DNA from: an uncultured Bacilli bacterium
GTDB taxonomy: Bacteria > Bacillota_I > Bacilli_A > RF39 > UBA660
Reading direction: 5' to 3'
DNA length: 13,003 bases
NCBI GenBank assembly: GCA_934098515.1
Contig: CAKOOK010000019.1
Coordinates: 1 to 13,003 of the forward strand
The translations under genes and the position numbers were made by a program. Positions 7,348 to 13,003 of this stretch are shown here, in pieces (within the stretch, counting starts at the first letter, position 1; the number at the start of each line of letters is the position of its first letter). The notes below the pieces were generated by a model. That model did no database searches. It had not been told where the DNA came from and was given only the letters and a program-made list of their open reading frames with translations.

Positions 7348-7372
7348 CTTAGTGCATAACTAAGATTTTTTT
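7348..7372. terminator. Bidirectional terminator between convergent genes
   Basis: CTTAGT, loop GCATA, ACTAAG (7348-7364), then seven T on the plus strand. On the minus strand the same stem is preceded by A and followed by GGTTTTTATTT. It sits exactly between the stop at 7343 and the minus-strand stop at 7373. Confidence 0.8.
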
Positions 7373-8374
7373 CTATCTACTAAGTTTATTTTTTAAATTA
7401 AGCAAATACTGTTTACTCATAATAGGTAAAAATGTATTTACAACACTCATCGTCATCTCACTAGTCTTATCTGAAATAAAAATATTTTTTATCTCCTCTG
7501 GAATATTATCTACAAATGTTTCCTCATTATCAAACAAAGATATTCCCGTAATAATTATAGAATCCCTCATAACTCTCAAACTATTTTTAATAAAATTGTT
7601 AATATCTACAATAGTTAATTCTTCATTATTAACCAATATCTTAAACCATATAAATCTATCATAAATATTATCATCAATTAAAAACACCTTATTATCATTA
7701 ATTATTTGGTATAACTCAGTCCCATCTAAAGTAAGTTTAATAAGACTATCTCTAATCCTCGTTGAAAGTCCAAGACTTCCTCCAATCCTTAAATTAAATG
7801 AACTATCAAAAAATTCATGAAGTATTCCCTCATAATTTAAACATCCTGCTTCCTCACTAATCATCACTATATAAGGCATTCGTGTATTAAATATCTTCTT
7901 CACATAATCTAAATTTATTCCTCTTTTTAAATTATTTACCCCGAATACCTCATTTACACACGCATTAAAAAGTTCACTTATTCTCTCAAAAGGAACAAGT
8001 CCAAGAACTCTTTTATATTCCTCTAATGAAATATCTTCAAAAATATAACCTGCAAGTAAATCAGCACAAATAAATGCTTTCATATTCTCATTAAGCCCAT
8101 CAAAATATTTTTCTAATGCTCTATCATTAGCACTATAATCAATATTACATGCAAGCAAAACACTTGTCGTTTTCCCACCGAATATTCTTGATAACTCCCC
8201 CACACTAAAAAGGTTATTCTTTACTAAATCAAACAAATAACCAGCACAAATTTCTTCATCTTCATATCCATAATATTTAAGTAAATCTCCTCTAAACAAA
8301 GATTTCAAAATATTAAAATTAGAATTTTTAAAATTACTAAACAAAAAATTAACACATCTATTTAACTTTTCCAT
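7373..8374 (-). CDS. Unknown 333-aa protein, possible degenerate HD-type domain
   Basis: The start ATG at 8374 follows GAGGT at correct spacing. No signal peptide or membrane segment. Residues about 40-110 (EEICAGYLFDLVKNNLFSVG ... ELSRIFGGKTTSVLLACNID ... MKAFICADLLAGY) follow the helical layout of the RelA/SpoT-type HD domain ('aalLHDvvEdt.....i...FG..va.lv......iK.aDll.n'). In place of the catalytic His-Asp there is Phe-Asp (F48-D49), and no upstream metal-binding His is seen, so if related it is probably inactive. Residues 150-333 match nothing I know. It has its own promoter, downstream of the zinc-ribbon gene on the same strand. The HD link is low confidence. Confidence 0.8.
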   Translation of the reverse strand: MEKLNRCVNFLFSNFKNSNFNILKSLFRGDLLKYYGYEDEEICAGYLFDLVKNNLFSVGELSRIFGGKTTSVLLACNIDYSANDRALEKYFDGLNENMKAFICADLLAGYIFEDISLEEYKRVLGLVPFERISELFNACVNEVFGVNNLKRGINLDYVKKIFNTRMPYIVMISEEAGCLNYEGILHEFFDSSFNLRIGGSLGLSTRIRDSLIKLTLDGTELYQIINDNKVFLIDDNIYDRFIWFKILVNNEELTIVDINNFIKNSLRVMRDSIIITGISLFDNEETFVDNIPEEIKNIFISDKTSEMTMSVVNTFLPIMSKQYLLNLKNKLSR

Positions 8375-8397
8375 ATTCTACCTCAGAAGAAGAAACT

Positions 8398-8427
8398 ATT
8401 ATATAATAGAAAAGTTATAAAAGTAAA
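8398..8427 (-). promoter_or_regulatory. Promoter of the 333-aa gene
   Basis: Minus strand -10 TATAAT (8398-8403) and a weaker -35 TTTACT (8422-8427) with an 18-nt spacer, directly upstream of the GAGGT ribosome site. Confidence 0.6.
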
Positions 8428-8437
8428 TACTTACGAA

Positions 8438-8800
8438 CTAAAAAGTATCTAAATTATTATCAGTACAAACGCACTGACCATTTCTATATTCAAAATTATA
8501 ACCACATTCTTCATAACAATCAGCTGCTCCGCCTATACCATAACTAAACACAAATAGAGCAAACATTACTAAAAGTGCTTTTACTAAAACCCCAGTTATA
8601 CATCCTATTAAAGATGCTCTAGAAGCTTTCTTCTTTTCATTTAAATAAACCAAAAATAAAATAAAACCAATTAATGGAAAAAAGAAACCAAGAACACCAT
8701 AACCAAATCCAGATGATTCTTTACTTTCTTCTTGAACCTTTCTTCCGCAATTAGAACAAAAATTTCCTTTTATTTCACTTCCACAATATTTACAGTACAT
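8438..8800 (-). CDS. Zinc-ribbon membrane protein
   Basis: 120 aa. The N-terminal zinc ribbon is clear: CKYCG at residues 3-7 and CSNCG at 15-19 (CxxC-x8-CxxC). A Ser/Glu-rich linker is followed by two hydrophobic segments, about 33-52 (LGFFFPLIGFILFLVYL) and about 63-90. A second Cys cluster lies at the C-terminus (CYEECGYNFEYRNGQCVC; Cys95, 99, 110, 112), and with the ribbon inside and two passes it would also face the cytoplasm. Such zinc-ribbon plus membrane-helix proteins are common in Bacillota and mostly uncharacterised. GGAG precedes the ATG. It is divergent from the Cys-rich flavin-type gene. Confidence 0.82.
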   Translation of the reverse strand: MYCKYCGSEIKGNFCSNCGRKVQEESKESSGFGYGVLGFFFPLIGFILFLVYLNEKKKASRASLIGCITGVLVKALLVMFALFVFSYGIGGAADCYEECGYNFEYRNGQCVCTDNNLDTF

Positions 8801-8855
8801 AATTTACCACTCCATCTAATTAAGTATCTAGTGCCTCAGCACATTTACAATAAAA

Positions 8856-8885
8856 ATTATATCATAAAAGATAACAATTTGATAA
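8856..8885 (-). promoter_or_regulatory. Promoter of the zinc-ribbon gene
   Basis: Minus strand -10 TATAAT (8856-8861), 18-nt spacer, -35 TTATCA (8880-8885). The -35 box lies within the palindrome at 8878-8899, so a protein bound there would control it. Confidence 0.5.
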
Positions 8886-8899
8886 AAAATATTATCAAA
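8878..8899. promoter_or_regulatory. Palindrome TTTGATAA-N6-TTATCAAA, candidate operator
   Basis: Perfect 8-bp arms with a 6-bp spacer in the divergent intergenic region between the zinc-ribbon gene and the Cys-rich gene. There is no U tract fitting a terminator. It overlaps the -35 box of the leftward promoter. Its regulator is unknown; a metal- or redox-responsive factor would suit the neighbours but is speculation. Confidence 0.45.
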
Positions 8900-8970
8900 A
8901 ATCCAAAAAATAATAGACTTTTGGCCTAGGATAAAACCTAAAACTCACATACGATAAAGTGGGAGGTATT

Positions 8971-9387
8971 ATGAATACAAATTTTACTAAACTAAAAATG
9001 CAAGATGCTATTAAAACAATTCAAAATAATGACTTATGTACATTAACTTTATGTAATAACGGCTCACCTTTCTGTACTCCAATTATCTATGATAGTGATT
9101 GCTACTGTGGAAATATCAAATTAACTTTTGAAACATGCGTAGACGGAAAACTATCAGAACTAATCGAAAATGATAACAACTGCTGCTGTCAACTTACAAA
9201 TAGATGTAATAACAAAATTGAAGTAATTACAATGGAAGGTACTTGTGAAATATTACCTAATGAAAGCACTTGCCCATGTTTACATGAAGAGTCATGCTTT
9301 GTAACAGTAGAGTTCACTCCATGTCAAATCACAGGTCGTTGCTACTGCAATCAAAGAAGAAAAAATACATCTTGCTGTAATAACTAA
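8971..9387 (+). CDS. Cysteine-rich PNPOx-like flavin-binding split-barrel protein
   Basis: 138 aa from ATG 8971, which follows GGGAGG at ideal spacing; the in-frame GTG at 8959 overlaps that site and is rejected. The sequence follows the pyridoxamine-phosphate-oxidase-like split barrel: LCTLTLCNNGSPFCTPIIYD (strands 1-2), CYCGNIKLTFETCVDGKLSELIENDNNC, IEVITMEGTCEI and CFVTVEFTPCQITGRCY. Such proteins bind FMN, F420 or heme and act as small reductases or oxidases. The odd feature is 19 cysteines, including CCC, CPC, CYC (twice) and a terminal CC, far more than usual; iron-sulfur, metal or thiol chemistry is possible. Monocistronic, ended by a strong terminator. Confidence 0.8.
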   Translation: MNTNFTKLKMQDAIKTIQNNDLCTLTLCNNGSPFCTPIIYDSDCYCGNIKLTFETCVDGKLSELIENDNNCCCQLTNRCNNKIEVITMEGTCEILPNESTCPCLHEESCFVTVEFTPCQITGRCYCNQRRKNTSCCNN

Positions 9388-9400
9388 ATATTACGCAAAT

Positions 9401-9425
9401 GGTCTAGTAAAAACTAGACCTTTAT
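9401..9425 (+). terminator. Terminator of the Cys-rich gene
   Basis: GGTCTAGT, loop AAAA, ACTAGACC (9401-9420), then TTTATT. Perfect 8-bp stem 14 nt after the stop codon. Confidence 0.85.
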
Positions 9426-9440
9426 TCATAACAAATGTCA

Positions 9441-9487
9441 GATTTTCACCTCTTAATACCGTTTTACGGTATTTGCTGGCGAAAATC
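9441..9487. repeat. Nested palindrome of unknown role
   Basis: Outer arms GATTTTC (9441-9447) and GAAAATC (9481-9487) enclose two unpaired 7-nt sides and a perfect inner hairpin AATACCGT-TTT-ACGGTATT (9455-9473). The layout is symmetric: 7-bp stem, 7x7 internal loop, 8-bp stem, 3-nt loop. It has no T tail and lies between two separate terminators, so termination does not explain it. Confidence 0.5.
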
Positions 9488-9505
9488 AAGCATATTCGTT
9501 TACAC

Positions 9506-9526
9506 AAAAAAACGCCATACGGCATT
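9506..9526 (-). terminator. Terminator of htpG
   Basis: Minus strand AATGCC, loop GTAT, GGCGTT, followed by further T residues, just after the htpG stop. The mirrored T run on the plus strand makes it potentially bidirectional. Confidence 0.75.
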
Positions 9527-9529
9527 TTT

Positions 9530-11413
9530 TTATTTTGCAATTAACTCACAAATTAAATTAGAAATCTCTGTTGGATTATCAATAGATAAGCCTTCAATCA
9601 ATCTAGCTTCACTATAAAGAACCTTCGCATACTTCTTAAGTTCATCCTTATCCTCTTTATATAACTTCTCAAGTTTCTTAACAATATCATGCTTTTCATT
9701 AATTTCTAAAACTAGTTTAGCCTTAACATTCTCATCAGTTGGCATAGCATTAATAACCTTCTGCATCTCTACACTGATTTCACCTTCGCTAGTTAAACAA
9801 ACAGGATGACTATCAAGTTTATTAGTAAATCTTACACTAGTAACTTCATCACCAAGTGCATCCTTTATCACAGCTAGCATATCTTTATTATCTTCATTTA
9901 ACTTCTTATTAGCTTCCTTCTCCTCTTCAGTATCTAAATCTAAAGAACTATCACTAACACTCTTAAATGTCTTTCCATCTTCTTCCCTTAAAACACTAAT
10001 AACAAACTCATCTAAATAATTAGTTAAATATAAAATATCAAACCCCTTCTTCTTAATTTGTTCCACTTGAGGAAGACCGTCTATCTTACTAACACTCTCA
10101 CCAGAAGCATAATAAATATTCTCCTGACCCTCTTTCATATTCTTAACATACTCATCAAGTGTTATTAAATCACCCTTATCTTTAGAATAAAATACAAGTA
10201 AATCCTTAAGCTTATCCTTATTTATTCCATACATATTATAAATACCATACTTAATCTGAGAACCAAAAGCCTCAAAGAATTTCTTATAACTCTCAAAATC
10301 ATTAGTAAGCATATCCTTTAGTTCATTATGAATCTTAGTCTCTAACCCCTTAGCAATCGCAAGTACATGCTTATCACTTTGAAGTGTTTCTCTAGAAATA
10401 TTTAATGATAAATCATCAGTATCAACAACACCCTTAACAAAACTATAATACTCAGGAACTAACTCCTCACACTTATCCATAATAAGAACTCCATTAGTAT
10501 AAAGCTCTAAACCTCTCTTATACTCTTTATAATAATAATCATAAGGAGCATGACTAGGAATAAACAACAAAGCCTTATAACTAGATAATCCTTCAGCACT
10601 AGTATGAATAACCCTTAAAGGCTTATCCATATCACTAAACCTAGAAGAATAAAAATTATTATACTCTTCCTCACTAATATCCTTCTTATCCTTCTTCCAT
10701 AAAGGAACCATTGTATTTAACGTTACCATTTCTTTATAAGTTTCGTATTCATCCTTAGAGCCTTCTTTTAATCTAGAATTCTCTACTTCCATCATAATTG
10801 GATACTTTAAATAATCACTATACTTACTAACAATACTTCTAATAGTATACTCCTCTAAATAATTAGAATAATTATCATCCTCTGTATCATCTTTCAAATA
10901 AAGAATAATTGTAGTACCTGATTCCTCTTTATCACAAGGCTCAATAGTATACCCATCTGCTCCTTCACTAGTCCACTTATAAGCCTTATCAGCATTATAC
11001 TTCTTACTAATAACCTCTATTTTCTTAGCAACCATAAATGCTGAGTAAAAACCAACACCGAACTGACCAATTATTGAAGTATCTTTCTGATCTTTATTTT
11101 CCTCTTTAAACTTCAAAGAACCAGATTCTGCTATTGTCCCTAAATTATGTTCAAGTTCAGCTTCATCCATACCTATACCATTGTCACTAATCTTAAGTAT
11201 CCTAGCATCCTTATCTCTTTCAATAACAATCTTTAAATCATCACGATTAACTGAAACACTACTATCAGTTAAAGACGTAAAAACAAGCTTATCAATCGCA
11301 TCACTCGCATTACTTAATAACTCCCTTAAAAATATTTCTTTATTAGTATAAATAGAATTAATCATCAAATCTAATACTCTCTTTGACGAACTCTTAAACT
11401 CTTTCTTCTTCAT
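9530..11413 (-). CDS. htpG: HtpG, bacterial Hsp90 chaperone
   Basis: 627 aa, normal length for HtpG. Cytoplasmic ATP-dependent chaperone dimer. The N-terminal GHKL/Bergerat ATPase motifs are all present: NKEIFLRELLSNASDAIDKL with the catalytic Glu and Mg-binding Asn (about E31 and N35), DNGIGMDEAEL (about 77-87), IGQFGVGFYSAFM (about 115-127) and SGTTIILYL (about 165-173). The middle domain holds the conserved NISRETLQ segment; the C-terminal dimerisation region is complete. The start ATG at 11413 is chosen because AAGGTG lies 10 nt upstream; a TTG at 11422 would be too close to that site. One base separates it from the ybaK-type stop, so the two are one operon under the CIRCE promoter upstream. 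Confidence 0.97.
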   Translation of the reverse strand: MKKKEFKSSSKRVLDLMINSIYTNKEIFLRELLSNASDAIDKLVFTSLTDSSVSVNRDDLKIVIERDKDARILKISDNGIGMDEAELEHNLGTIAESGSLKFKEENKDQKDTSIIGQFGVGFYSAFMVAKKIEVISKKYNADKAYKWTSEGADGYTIEPCDKEESGTTIILYLKDDTEDDNYSNYLEEYTIRSIVSKYSDYLKYPIMMEVENSRLKEGSKDEYETYKEMVTLNTMVPLWKKDKKDISEEEYNNFYSSRFSDMDKPLRVIHTSAEGLSSYKALLFIPSHAPYDYYYKEYKRGLELYTNGVLIMDKCEELVPEYYSFVKGVVDTDDLSLNISRETLQSDKHVLAIAKGLETKIHNELKDMLTNDFESYKKFFEAFGSQIKYGIYNMYGINKDKLKDLLVFYSKDKGDLITLDEYVKNMKEGQENIYYASGESVSKIDGLPQVEQIKKKGFDILYLTNYLDEFVISVLREEDGKTFKSVSDSSLDLDTEEEKEANKKLNEDNKDMLAVIKDALGDEVTSVRFTNKLDSHPVCLTSEGEISVEMQKVINAMPTDENVKAKLVLEINEKHDIVKKLEKLYKEDKDELKKYAKVLYSEARLIEGLSIDNPTEISNLICELIAK

Positions 11414-11414
11414 A

Positions 11415-11885
11415 TTATTCAATCACCTTTCCTACATCAACCCACTTAACTGGATTAGAAAACTTCTCTATTTCATCTATACTTAATTTAATCGCTGAAT
11501 TAGAACTACCACAAGCCGGATACACATACTCATGTTCCCTTAATGACTCATCCAAATAAACAGACACTTCATCATTAAGTCCAAACGGACAAACCCCACC
11601 AGGAGCATGACCAATAAGCGCTTCTGTCTCTTCATAAGAAATCATTCTCGCTTTAACATGAAACTCTTCCTTAAACTTATGATTATCTAACTTCCTATCA
11701 CCAGCTAAAACAATAACCACGGGCTTATCATTTATCATAACTGCTATAGACTTTGCAATCGCTCCCTCACTAGTATTGAGTGCATGAGCAGCCTCTTTAA
11801 CCGAAGCACTACTCTCATCAAGAACAATCACCCTATCATCAGCATTATATCTCTTTAAATACTCTTTAACTTTAACTAAAGACAT
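11415..11885 (-). CDS. ybaK: YbaK/EbsC-family aminoacyl-tRNA deacylase
   Basis: 156 aa, full length. The family hydrolyses mischarged tRNA in trans; YbaK clears Cys-tRNA(Pro) and relatives clear Ala or other mischarged species. Visible family features: VKEAAHALNTSEGAIAKSI with the conserved Lys45 at the active site, IVLAGDRKLDNHKFK, the glycine-rich GHAPGGVCPFGL loop, then VYLDESL and PACGSSNSAIKL. The exact substrate cannot be told from sequence. The ATG at 11885 follows GGAAGGTGAT. First gene of a two-gene CIRCE-controlled operon with htpG, which would tie translation-quality control to heat shock. Confidence 0.92.
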   Translation of the reverse strand: MSLVKVKEYLKRYNADDRVIVLDESSASVKEAAHALNTSEGAIAKSIAVMINDKPVVIVLAGDRKLDNHKFKEEFHVKARMISYEETEALIGHAPGGVCPFGLNDEVSVYLDESLREHEYVYPACGSSNSAIKLSIDEIEKFSNPVKWVDVGKVIE

Positions 11886-11905
11886 ATCATCACCTTCCTA
11901 CAAAC

Positions 11906-11933
11906 ATTATACTATCATTTTAGCACTTGTCAA
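11906..11933 (-). promoter_or_regulatory. Sigma-A promoter of the ybaK-htpG operon
   Basis: -35 TTGACA (11928-11933) and -10 TATAAT (11906-11911) with a 16-nt spacer. Geometry and operator overlap are identical to the hsp20 promoter. Confidence 0.8.
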
Positions 11934-11946
11934 TATTAAGTGCTAG
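11920..11946. promoter_or_regulatory. CIRCE operator (HrcA site) of ybaK-htpG
   Basis: TTAGCACTT-N9-AAGTGCTAG. The arms pair at 8 of 9 positions (the outermost base differs) and the spacer begins GTCAAT as in the hsp20 copy. Confidence 0.9.
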
Positions 11947-11950
11947 TAAT

Positions 11951-11986
11951 AAATAAAAAAAGTAGCCTAAGAAAAATCATAGACTA
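11951..11986 (-). terminator. Minus-strand terminator upstream of the CIRCE promoter
   Basis: Minus strand GTAGTCTATG, loop ATTTTT, CTTAGGCTAC, then TTTTTTTATTTATT. The 10-bp stem has one wobble and one mismatch. It points toward ybaK, so it would end a leftward transcript arriving from the right. The nearest leftward gene is the variable-protein copy ending at 12854; a lost gene is equally possible. Confidence 0.65.
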
Positions 11987-12018
11987 CCACCATTCACCTT
12001 CTTAGGTGATAGGTGGTT
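11987..12018. repeat. Strong inverted repeat at the edge of the transposase remnant
   Basis: ACCACC-AT-TCACCT, loop TCTT, AGGTGA-TA-GGTGGT: 14-nt arms pairing except for a central 2-bp mismatch. On the plus strand it is followed by a short TTTT. It overlaps the first recognisable codons of the transposase remnant, so it may be a terminator, the junction scar or an element end. Confidence 0.6.
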
Positions 12019-12646
12019 TTGTAATCTTGCTCTCATGCGTCATATTCATAAAAAAGGTCATTTTTTCTGTATCAGAGCTAAAGTTAATTCTGATTTAAAA
12101 GTTCTAATCTATGATAAAAAAGAAAAACATTACATTTGCAAAAAACTTTCAGAATTAACTGTGCAAAAATATCATGCTTTATATTATAAAAATATTTCAG
12201 TTGGAAAAAAACATTTTAAATGCAATTTATCAATTGGCAGAGGTAATCAAAGCGATGATCCATGGTTTATTTTATGTAATATTGAACCTAATCAAGCAAT
12301 CCGTGAATATTCACATCGTTTTGGTGGTATTGAAATGTTTTTTAAATCTCAAAAATCCAATGGTTTCAATTTAGAAAAAACTAGAACTAGAAATTTACAT
12401 GCATTTGAAAATTTATACAGCATTATTTGTTTTGCTGGGCTTTGGCTTAGTATTCTTGCAATTGACTATACTAAAAATTATGCTCATGTTAAAAAATATC
12501 TTAATATTAGATATGTTAAAAATAACAAAAATGGTAAACCTATTCGCATATTATCTATATTTAATTTAGGTCTTACTATCTTTCGAAGATGTTTTAATTC
12601 TTATATAAACTATAAAATCAAGACGAACATGCAGCTCTACTTATAA
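12005..12646 (+). pseudogene. 5'-truncated IS4-type DDE transposase remnant
   Basis: The frame can be read from 12005 as GDRWFCNLALMRHIHKKGHF, matching the second catalytic Asp block (D in GDRW) of IS4-type transposases. The YREK region follows as Y92-x2-R95-x4-E100-x6-K107 (numbered from the ATG at 12035): YSHRFGGIEMFFKSQKSNGF, giving the catalytic Glu. The C-terminal helices run to the stop at 12646. The N-terminal part with the first catalytic Asp is missing, and upstream in frame there is a stop at 11963. Family members are usually 350-450 aa, so about half is lost and it should be inactive. No intact terminal inverted repeats found. It lies between the heat-shock operon and a variable surface gene. 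Confidence 0.75.
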
Positions 12647-12712
12647 CTTATACAAAATTTTTGTTTTACTTTTTATGTTAAATTATCGTTTAACACTTTT
12701 TGTCATGAAAAA

Positions 12713-12752
12713 AACTGCAATAAAATTTCATTTTTGAAAAATATTGCAATTT
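12713..12752. terminator. Hairpin with T-rich tails on both strands
   Basis: TGCAATA and TATTGCA outer arms enclose ATTTCA and TGAAAAAT inner arms (imperfect long stem). It is followed by TTTTTT on the plus strand and, on the other strand, by GTTTTTTTC. It could end the transposase transcript or a leftward transcript. Confidence 0.55.
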
Positions 12753-12828
12753 TTTATATTCAAATTTATCAAAACCAGCCCAAATTAATATATCAATAAG
12801 TTATGCTTGATCGGATTTATATGCTCGC

Positions 12829-12866
12829 AACCCCTTTATTTATCTAGGTTTAATCAAAAGTGTTCG
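12829..12866. repeat. Conserved 3' flank of variable gene, copy B
   Basis: 38 nt almost identical to 32-68, starting AACCCC and ending GTTTAATCAAAAGTGTTCG. In this copy it includes the stop codon (12854-12856) and the last codons of the partial gene, while in copy A it lies wholly after the stop. The sequence to its left (12781-12828) is not shared. Confidence 0.7.
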
Positions 12867-13003
12867 GAATTAAGTTCAACAATAAATGGATTTTCACTGG
12901 TTCCATCACCGGTTACGTTGGTAGAGGGCTTAAGAGAAATTGAAGGACGAACGCCCATGGTGCCGTCCACGTGGAGGTTCTCGAAGTAGCCGCCGCCGGT
13001 AAC
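12854..13003 (-). CDS. C-terminal end of a second DGR-type variable surface protein (partial)
   Basis: Only the last 49 residues are in the window; the 5' part runs past base 13003. The frame reads VTGGGYFENLHVDGTM, then GVRPSISLKPSTNVTGDG, then TSENPFIVELNSEHF and TGA. The middle block aligns without gaps to GVRPSISLKSTTKVTGNG of the protein ending at 69, and the tail TSExPxI is shared. The 16 codons before GVRP are almost all different in amino acid yet keep C or G in the third position (15 of 16). Length, N-terminus and promoter cannot be seen. By analogy it should be a secreted or anchored lectin-fold protein. Confidence 0.7.
   Translation of the reverse strand, partial: VTGGGYFENLHVDGTMGVRPSISLKPSTNVTGDGTSENPFIVELNSEHF
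12956..13003 (-). other. Putative DGR variable region of the second copy (partial)
   Basis: Sixteen codons: GTT, four GGC-or-ACC types, TAC, TTC, GAG, AAC, CTC, CAC, GTG, GAC, GGC, ACC, ATG. GC-rich in an AT-rich genome and aligned codon by codon with 159-206. Only the GTG (Val) codon and one ACC are identical in both copies. The upstream boundary lies outside the window. Confidence 0.55.

Noticed and set aside
8732..8929. 65-codon plus-strand frame opposite the zinc-ribbon gene
   Set aside because: Antisense to a clear CxxC zinc-ribbon gene and reads through its promoter; no ribosome site.
9435..9617. 60-codon plus-strand frame across the nested palindrome and the htpG end
   Set aside because: Runs through the htpG terminator and the antisense of htpG codons; no protein features.
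12174..12374. 66-codon plus-strand frame inside the transposase remnant
   Set aside because: Alternative frame of the remnant; the IS4-type motifs are in the other frame.
12807..12989. 60-codon plus-strand frame over the second variable gene tail
   Set aside because: Shadow of the minus-strand coding sequence, whose GVRPSISLK tail clearly matches the first copy.
1..13003. DGR reverse transcriptase, accessory protein or template repeat inside the window
   Set aside because: No reverse-transcriptase motif (YxDD-type) in any protein, and the GGCGTTCGTCCTTC anchor occurs only at the two gene tails, so these components must be elsewhere if they exist.
1..13003. CRISPR array, tRNA or rRNA genes
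   Set aside because: No regularly spaced direct repeats and no cloverleaf or rRNA-like segments noticed by eye.

Overview
This AT-rich window (about 30% G+C by eye) has strong Shine-Dalgarno sites, sigma-A-type promoters and compact genes. TGA is used as a stop (for example at 3056-3058 and 12854-12856) and Trp is TGG, so it does not use the Mycoplasma code. CIRCE-type heat-shock operators, a SipW/camelysin-like surface-protein N-terminus and the overall style suggest a Bacillota/Bacilli-type bacterium, perhaps an uncultured gut lineage such as RF39. The lineage is inference.

Layout. (1) 69-2027, minus: a large membrane-anchored surface protein. Its C-terminal exon-like segment (about 159-245) is abruptly GC-rich and looks like the variable region of a diversity-generating retroelement (DGR) target. 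Its promoter has a perfect TTGACA and a TATACT box exactly 17 nt apart, and 10 of those 17 spacer bases are an uninterrupted G tract, the classic architecture of a phase-variable promoter. (2) 2221-2711, minus: a small heat-shock protein under a CIRCE operator. (3) 2752-6488, minus: a three-gene, translationally coupled operon of unknown helical proteins. It is divergent from (4) 6495-7372, plus: two small unknown genes, one membrane-anchored. (5) 7373-8885, minus: a 333-aa unknown protein with a possible degenerate HD domain, and a zinc-ribbon membrane protein. The latter is divergent, across a palindrome, from (6) 8971-9425, plus: a cysteine-packed flavin-type split-barrel protein. (7) 9441-9487: an unexplained nested palindrome. 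(8) 9506-11946, minus: a ybaK-type deacylase and htpG operon under a second CIRCE operator. (9) 11951-12752: a terminator, a 5'-truncated IS4-type transposase remnant and a hairpin. (10) 12829-13003, minus: the C-terminal end of a second variable surface protein, cut by the window edge.

The two variable-gene tails at opposite ends of the window share near-identical DNA just downstream of the variable codons and again past the stop codons. In the 16 aligned variable codons, differences concentrate in codon positions 1 and 2 and spare position 3 (mostly C). This is what adenine-directed mutagenesis of AAC-type template codons would give and is opposite to neutral drift. No reverse transcriptase or template repeat is in the window, so they would have to lie elsewhere. 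The combination of DGR-type hypervariation with a slippage-prone promoter on the same surface gene is the most interesting system here.

The heat-shock genes (hsp20; ybaK-htpG) appear to form a small HrcA regulon. Both operators carry the same non-canonical arm and embed the -35 box in the operator spacer.
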